64,000 nt of DNA, from NCBI GenBank assembly GCA_015075185.1, contig JABTUW010000005.1, positions 496,001 through 560,000 of the forward strand, given 5' to 3'. Made by a program: the position numbers and the translations under genes. Below the pieces are notes generated by a model. The model was not told the DNA's origin. It did no database searches and worked only from the letters and a program-made list of their open reading frames with translations. This document shows positions 59,383-64,000 of the stretch, one piece after another. The first letter of the stretch is position 1; each line of letters begins with the position of its first letter. Origin of the DNA: Anaerolineales bacterium. Lineage in GTDB: Bacteria > Chloroflexota > Anaerolineae > 4572-78 > J111.

Positions 59383-60033
59383 TTAATCTTGCCCAAGTCC
59401 GGCATCTCGGGCGCGGATGATCGCCTCCGCCCGGTCGGCGACTTGCAGCTTGTTGAAGATGTTGGAGACGTAGTTACTCACGGTTTTTGTGCTCAAGGTC
59501 AGGTGTTGGGCTATCTCGCTGTTGTTTGCGCCCGTGGCGATCAAGTGCAAAATTTCCCGCTCGCGGTCGGTCAGTTCAGGAAAAATATCCTTGGGGACCA
59601 GCGGAAAGGGTGCGGCAAAGAAGGCAATCAACTGTGAAGCAATGGTGGGACTAAAAATGGCTTCGCCGTTGCCGACGGCCTGGATGGCCCGGACTATCTC
59701 GGTCTTCTCGGCATCCTTGAGGATATAGCCGCGCGCCCCGGCCCGCATCGCGGTGAAGACGGAAGCGTCGTCGTTAAACATCGTCACCACCAGGATACGG
59801 ATATGCGGGTTGGTCTGCAAAATTTGACGGGTCGCTTCGACGCCGCTCAGCCCCGGCATGTTCAAATCCATCAGAATCACCTCAGGTTGGAGCGACTCGG
59901 CCAGGGCAACCGCCTCAGCGCCGGTGGTCGCCTCGCCCACAACTTCCAGGTCAGGCGTCACCTCCAGCAAGGTGTGGATGCCGTGGCGGAAGACCGGGTG
60001 ATCATCAGCGATAAGGATGCGAAGTGGATTCAC
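59383..60033 (-). CDS. NarL/LuxR-type response regulator
   Basis: The 216-residue regulator has a receiver domain (phospho-Asp in VILMDLNMPGLSG) and a C-terminal LuxR helix-turn-helix (LTDREREILHLIATGANNSE, then TVSNYVSNIFNKLQVADRAE). I use GTG 60033, seven bases after AGGAGG. It overlaps the upstream sensor-kinase gene by 29 bp, which marks a cognate two-component pair. Targets are unknown. Confidence 0.93.
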   Translation of the reverse strand: MNPLRILIADDHPVFRHGIHTLLEVTPDLEVVGEATTGAEAVALAESLQPEVILMDLNMPGLSGVEATRQILQTNPHIRILVVTMFNDDASVFTAMRAGARGYILKDAEKTEIVRAIQAVGNGEAIFSPTIASQLIAFFAAPFPLVPKDIFPELTDREREILHLIATGANNSEIAQHLTLSTKTVSNYVSNIFNKLQVADRAEAIIRARDAGLGQD

Positions 60034-62368
60034 CTGGTTCCTCCTCTGGTATGGGCAAGCTAACGAATACGCGCGTTCCACTCCTGGCCCGGCGCTCAAT
60101 TGTACACACCCCGCCCAGTTCTGCTGCCCGTTCCTTCATTGAATGCAAGCCCACGCCCGGCGAATATGGCTCGGTCAAGCCGATGCCGTCGTCGCTAACT
60201 TCGATCTGCAGGGCTTTGATCAGTGTGTCTCGATTGCCGCCTGGAGCCAAAGGCCCCCTCTGGGCAGCGGGTAGACCATCCTTGACGATCAGCGGTCGCT
60301 GATTAACAGCCCGGGTATAGGTTAGCCGGATGTGACAGGTACGCGCCTGGGCGTGACGAACGACATTCATCAAGGCTTCCTGAATGATGCGGTAGGCGGC
60401 CACCTCAACCGCGGCGGGAAGGGGAGGCAAGGGCTTATCTGCCTCAACAATCACTCGCAGGTTGTTGGTAGGGCTACGATCATTGCTATACTGAGCCGCT
60501 CGCTCCTGTATTGCCGCTACCAGCCCCAACTCATCGAGGGCTGGGGGGCGTAAATCATAGACCAGGCGGCGAATATCACCGACAGTAGCCCGGATAGATT
60601 TGTTCAGGTCGGTTGCCAGCGCCAGGGCTTTAACCGGATCAGTCGGGATGAGATCACCAACAGTGCCGGCAGTGAGAGCCAGCCCGGCCAGCGTGGGAGC
60701 CAGGTCGTCGTGCAGATCGCGCCGGAGCCGCCGGCGTTCCTCTTCACGGGCCAGCACCAGCCGTTCTCGAGAGCATTGCAGGTCGGCGGTCAACCGGCGC
60801 AGCTCGGTCATCAACCGGACCCCGTGCACCGCCACGCCAGCCTGGTGGGCCAGGTCGGCCAGTAAGTGTTGATCCATTTCTGACAGGCTGGCTTCGCCGG
60901 AGCGGGGTGTGACAAAGAGTTGTCCAACCGTCTCGCCCTGGTAGGCCAGGGGAAGGGTCGAGATGGGTGACAGCGCGCCTTTCGGGCACTGAGGATGGGG
61001 AGGCTGGCCGTAGCTGGCAGCGATTGCCGACCAAAAATTGGCGACTGGAGAGGTGCTGTTAACTTTTACCAGGCCGTTGGTCGTCCCGAGATGATCCAGG
61101 TCTTCTGTTCTCGGTCTCCAGTCATCCAAAGTCAACCCAATCGCCACGTAGGGGAGCTTCAGTGACTCCCCCACGGCTTGCACGATGGCCGGCAAGACAT
61201 CGGCCGGCTCGAAGGCGGCTTCGAGGCGTTGCCCCAGGCGGGAGATAACCCGGTACGGCTCGTCCCGTTCGCCGTACGTCAGCCGGTTGATGCCGCGCTG
61301 TAAGCGATCGCGCAAGGGGCTAAAGGCCACGGCGACCACGGTGATGGCGATGAGCGAGACAACAAAACTGACTTGCGCCTGGAGTAAGGCGCTCAGCAAA
61401 CCGATCACTAACCCGTAGACCCCGGCGATGATCGCCGTCAGCGTGCCGTAGACCAGGGTACGGTTGATGATGAAAGCAATGGCGAGGAGGCGATAACGCA
61501 GGATGGCCAGGCCAAAACAGAGTACCAACAGGGTTATGCTGAGCACGACGACAGTATCAGCCAGTAGATGGATCAAGGTGCCCGGCCGGCTCACCGCCGG
61601 AAATAACAACTCCAGCATAAAAACCGATACCTGGACAAAGACGGTGATGGCCGTGCCGTAGGTGGGCCAGCGAAGTTGTTGTTGCTGAACTATGTCGGCA
61701 TACCGGCGGTAGCGATAGTACAGTAGGCCGAGGGTTGCCATGATTACCACTGGCCACCAGACAGTCAGGATAATCTGACCCATCTCGTTGGCCGGGAAGA
61801 AAACGAGCAGACTGATCGCCACTGATGGGAGCACTAACCATTTGCTCCAACTTGGTACAAAGCGTCCATCGGGAAAAACGGCAGTCCACGGGAGTAGGCC
61901 AGCGTGGGGAACGAAGAACAGCAGCGCAATAGGCCACTGTAAGGCCGGGTAGGTCATCACCAATGTCTTCAATACATCAGAGGAACCGGCTGCACAAGTG
62001 CCGACAAGTAGCGCTGTCAAAAGCGCCATCCGATCATGAGCCCGGTTCCAGACGATGAGGGTTGTTACCAAGAACCCGGTTATAGGGATTAACAGCGAGA
62101 TGGCAATCGTATAGGCGGCATAAAAGGTGAGTGATAAACCCGCTGCCTCAAGCACCTGGGCATCCGCCGCTGTGACCTGCCAGGGCGCACAGCCGGAACC
62201 AGTACAGACTTGAAGGCTCTGGGCATAAATTAATGGGATACCATTAAGATAAAGCCCAGCAATGAAAAGGGTGTACACCAGCCAGGCCGTCCGCACGAAT
62301 CTACCCCAGAGTCTGTTCGGGCGCACGTTGGTAAGCGTTCCATTTAGGGCAGCAAGAGACAGATTCAT
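60005..62368 (-). CDS. NarL-type sensor histidine kinase with multi-helix membrane domain and GAF
   Basis: In this 787-residue kinase, about eight hydrophobic helices lie in the first roughly 360 residues. A GAF-like domain follows at about 390-540 and a HisKA_3 dimerisation helix with His in RRRLRRDLHDDLAPTLAG. The HATPase ends in VSDDGIGL and GVGLHSMKERAAELGG. The latter order is typical of NarX/DesK-type kinases. I start at MNLSLAALNG (ATG 62368); the frame extends upstream through a hairpin but with no membrane-protein character. The signal is unknown; membrane or redox state is a usual input. Confidence 0.92.
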   Translation of the reverse strand: MNLSLAALNGTLTNVRPNRLWGRFVRTAWLVYTLFIAGLYLNGIPLIYAQSLQVCTGSGCAPWQVTAADAQVLEAAGLSLTFYAAYTIAISLLIPITGFLVTTLIVWNRAHDRMALLTALLVGTCAAGSSDVLKTLVMTYPALQWPIALLFFVPHAGLLPWTAVFPDGRFVPSWSKWLVLPSVAISLLVFFPANEMGQIILTVWWPVVIMATLGLLYYRYRRYADIVQQQQLRWPTYGTAITVFVQVSVFMLELLFPAVSRPGTLIHLLADTVVVLSITLLVLCFGLAILRYRLLAIAFIINRTLVYGTLTAIIAGVYGLVIGLLSALLQAQVSFVVSLIAITVVAVAFSPLRDRLQRGINRLTYGERDEPYRVISRLGQRLEAAFEPADVLPAIVQAVGESLKLPYVAIGLTLDDWRPRTEDLDHLGTTNGLVKVNSTSPVANFWSAIAASYGQPPHPQCPKGALSPISTLPLAYQGETVGQLFVTPRSGEASLSEMDQHLLADLAHQAGVAVHGVRLMTELRRLTADLQCSRERLVLAREEERRRLRRDLHDDLAPTLAGLALTAGTVGDLIPTDPVKALALATDLNKSIRATVGDIRRLVYDLRPPALDELGLVAAIQERAAQYSNDRSPTNNLRVIVEADKPLPPLPAAVEVAAYRIIQEALMNVVRHAQARTCHIRLTYTRAVNQRPLIVKDGLPAAQRGPLAPGGNRDTLIKALQIEVSDDGIGLTEPYSPGVGLHSMKERAAELGGVCTIERRARSGTRVFVSLPIPEEEPGESTSHPYR

Positions 62369-62392
62369 TAATAAAAAGACCTCTTTTATCGG

Positions 62393-62428
62393 CAAGAGGA
62401 GTCCCACAGGATTTTGGGACTCCTCTTG
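62393..62428. repeat. 14-bp perfect hairpin just upstream of the sensor-kinase start
   Basis: CAAGAGGAGTCCCA at 62393-62406 pairs exactly with TGGGACTCCTCTTG at 62415-62428, with an 8-nt loop. On the minus strand it ends about 25 nt before the kinase ATG, and the intervening GAGG may be the ribosome-binding site. No U-run follows, so it is not a typical terminator. Confidence 0.8.
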
Positions 62429-62570
62429 ACAATTTGAGCATAACGGCTTGGTGTTCAGCAAGCTACCTATTTGGGCTAAGCTTAGACCATTCGCTAGCAT
62501 AGCCTAAACCTGTTGAAAATTCATCAGCTTTATAGATGGTTTTAGGACAGAAAAAAGTAAGGAGGCCGGG

Positions 62571-62620
62571 CTAACTAAAGTTAGGGAAGAACACTAACTA
62601 AAGTTAAGTGTTCATTCCCC
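62571..62620. repeat. CTAACTAAAGTTA repeat and hairpin
   Basis: CTAACTAAAGTTA occurs twice, at 62571-62583 and 62594-62606. The second copy is framed by GAACACT/AGTGTTC, forming a nearly perfect hairpin just after the stop of the broken GNAT gene. It may act as a terminator for that minus-strand gene. Confidence 0.7.
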
Positions 62621-62626
62621 GATCAC

Positions 62627-63436
62627 TCAGCGATCAGACAGGCCATTCGCAAGCTGGACCACCAGTAAAGGAAGGCGGCGCCGCTCTACAAAGCCCAGAC
62701 TCTCGTAAATGGATTTAGCCCGCTTATTGTCGTGCATGACATGCAAAAACGGTGTAATGCCTTCGTCCAGAATGGTATTCACCAGGCGGCTGACAAGCTG
62801 GCGGGCGTATCCCCGTCCCCGGAAATCGGGATGCGTACAGACCGTGCTGATCTCGCGATAACCCTCCAGCCACAGCCGTTCACCCGCCATGGCGACCTAT
62901 TGACCCTGGTGGCGAATACCGAGATACTTACCCATTTGGTAAGTGTGAGCCAGTAATCCGTCAGGATGCGCCAGCGCTGTCAACGCGAGCATCTCGGGAA
63001 CATCTGCTTCAGACAGGAGGGAGATATTCTTTTCGCCTTCGGGTATCCTGGCCGAATTTGGATAGACCATTTGGATGACTGAAGTCTGATGTTTTACCTG
63101 CAACAAGGGGGGTAACTGCGACTCGATATGGCTCAATTCAGCTCCAGCCAGATAGACAGCTTCGTCCTCCGCCATTAATGCTGCCAGTTCAGCAAAAGCG
63201 GCCGACTCCGGCCTGGCGACTGCCGCAACAGCCGCCATCTCTTGCGGATACCGTTTGGCTAATCTGCCGCCGCGGGCCAAATGGGCCTGACGGCCAGTTA
63301 GCGCTGACCAAACCGGGTTGTCCAGAGCGCTTGAGGTCCCCTTCTCCAGGGGTGGGTCGAACGGCAGCGCGCCAGGAAACCAGTATAGCTGGTTGCCCCC
63401 GTAGATGTAAAAGTGAGGTAAAAATGGTAGGGGCAT
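62627..63436 (-). pseudogene. GNAT-family acetyltransferase split by an in-frame amber codon
   Basis: Two frames, 62897-63436 (179 residues, MPLPFLPHFYIYGG to GIRHQGQ) and 62627-62890 (MAGERLWLEG to LSDR), are in the same reading frame and separated only by TAG at 62899-62897 plus GTC GCC. Together they form one 269-codon FR47-like GNAT: an N-terminal domain, then the acetyl-CoA motif DFRGRGYARQLVSRL and SIYESLGFVERR. A single CAG-to-TAG change would explain it. Read-through, a split gene, or a sequencing error are alternatives. It follows the DUF427 gene by 5 bp. Confidence 0.8.
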
Positions 63437-63441
63437 ATTAT

Positions 63442-64000
63442 TTACCTTCCATTGATGGACCAGGGCGTCAGAGGACGTGGTTGTAATTCGCCATCCACGT
63501 ACAGGTCTACCCGCTCATTGAAGAAGCACATCAAGTTCTTAATCCTGGGATTCTCCGAGATAGGCTCAGGATAGCTCCAGACGACGTTTTTCGAGACCTG
63601 ATCGCCAATCTTAACCGACCAGTAAGAGGCGATGCCCTTATAGGGGCAGCGAGTCTTCAGACCGGTCGGCTCGAGCAGGTCCATGCGCACATCTTCGCGT
63701 GGCAGGTAATAGCGGGTAGGTAAACTGGTTTCGAATAGTAAATAGGGTCGCCGTGTTTCAGCTACCGTCTCCCCGGCAATGACAACCCGCACATGCCGCG
63801 AACTTGGCATGACGTCGACCCGCTTGTAGGGGTCACGGGCATGGACAAAGACCTCTTCCTCTTCCTCATACCAGGCCTCCATCGCGCCCCATTTGAAGGA
63901 GATATAACCTTTTAGAGCAGCGAGTTCTGGCGGCGGCTCAAGGTAGGTCCAGGCGCCCTTCTCGGCGATCCGATCGCCCACTTTCACATCCCAGTACTGC
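63442..64000 (-). CDS. DUF427 domain protein, 5' end beyond the window
   Basis: The visible part holds two DUF427 repeats. The first is cut at its start (QYWDVKVGDRIAEKGAWTYL, then FVHARDPYKRVDV). The second is complete (RMDLLEPTGLKTRCPYKGIA, SYWSVKIGDQVSKNVVWSYP, and DLYVDGELQPRP). The open frame continues to base 64000, so the N terminus lies outside. Function is unknown; the family is a small beta fold. It is closely followed by the broken GNAT gene. Confidence 0.85.
   Translation of the reverse strand, partial: QYWDVKVGDRIAEKGAWTYLEPPPELAALKGYISFKWGAMEAWYEEEEEVFVHARDPYKRVDVMPSSRHVRVVIAGETVAETRRPYLLFETSLPTRYYLPREDVRMDLLEPTGLKTRCPYKGIASYWSVKIGDQVSKNVVWSYPEPISENPRIKNLMCFFNERVDLYVDGELQPRPLTPWSINGR

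Noticed and set aside
1..64000. CRISPR arrays, tRNA or rRNA genes, prophage or transposase genes
   Set aside because: None were seen. The repeats found are heptad arrays, palindromes or WD40 blades, without the spacer regularity of CRISPR, and no integrase or transposase is recognisable. The HTH of the CYTH-CHAD protein resembles transposase DNA-binding domains but is part of a fusion.

Overview
This 64 kb window is a high-GC bacterial chromosome segment with no rRNA, tRNA, phage, transposase or CRISPR array that I could see. Gene content suggests an aerobic, heterotrophic member of Chloroflexota, probably near Anaerolineae. The pointers are a solute-binding lipoprotein with a Val/Glu/Lys-rich linker after its lipobox, several UroD-like methyltransferase homologues beside a sugar transporter, large CotH/lamin-tail surface proteins, an LLM oxidoreductase, and abundant intergenic palindromes and 7-bp tandem repeats. 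The phylum call is inference from gene families only.

Layout. (1) 1-11333, minus strand: one long catabolic operon. In transcription order it encodes a lipoprotein sugar-binding protein, permease, double ATPase, second permease, SGNH hydrolase, UroD-like protein, corrinoid protein, UroD-like protein, DUF4037 protein, UroD-like protein, and a truncated rhamnosidase-like protein. Facing it at 12004 is a DeoR-type regulator fused to a sugar-binding domain that closely resembles the operon's own binding protein. (2) 13711-18468: Lhr-type helicase. (3) 18626-25204, plus: ECF sigma factor, membrane anti-sigma-like protein, TolB-like propeller, CotH/lamin-tail protein. (4) 25462-28815, plus: DinB-like protein, EEP nuclease/phosphatase, phosphoribosyltransferase, zinc ribbon, LLM oxidoreductase. 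(5) 28883-32921, minus: 2-oxoglutarate dehydrogenase E1 and E2. (6) 33069-41442: two membrane/zinc-ribbon proteins, two GT4 glycosyltransferases, a zinc-finger protein, a radical SAM-SPASM protein and a CYTH-HTH-CHAD fusion. (7) 41730-46302, plus: a hybrid histidine kinase followed by a REC-kinase protein. (8) 46303-56274, minus: a distinctive cluster of Ycf46-type AAA ATPase, two HEAT/WD40 paralogues, Hsp70-like protein, DUF1257 (Ycf35), DUF2997, NrdG-like radical SAM protein and a DapA-family aldolase. (9) 56343-64000: acyl-CoA dehydrogenase, CitE-like lyase, GNAT proteins (one broken by an in-frame amber codon), a NarL-type two-component pair and a truncated DUF427 protein.

How parts may work together. 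Region 1 looks like regulated import of a sugar or glycoside, hydrolysis, and corrinoid-dependent one-carbon (probably demethylation) chemistry, with the fusion regulator sensing the same ligand in the cytoplasm. Region 8 is the strongest candidate for an undescribed system: an AAA ATPase, a chaperone, two scaffold-like propeller proteins that share one C-terminal motif, two small partner proteins of unknown function and a radical SAM activase are encoded in one direction behind a visible promoter. Intergenic DNA is rich in palindromes and heptad repeats, several of which lie between co-directional genes and may act as mRNA-processing or termination hairpins.
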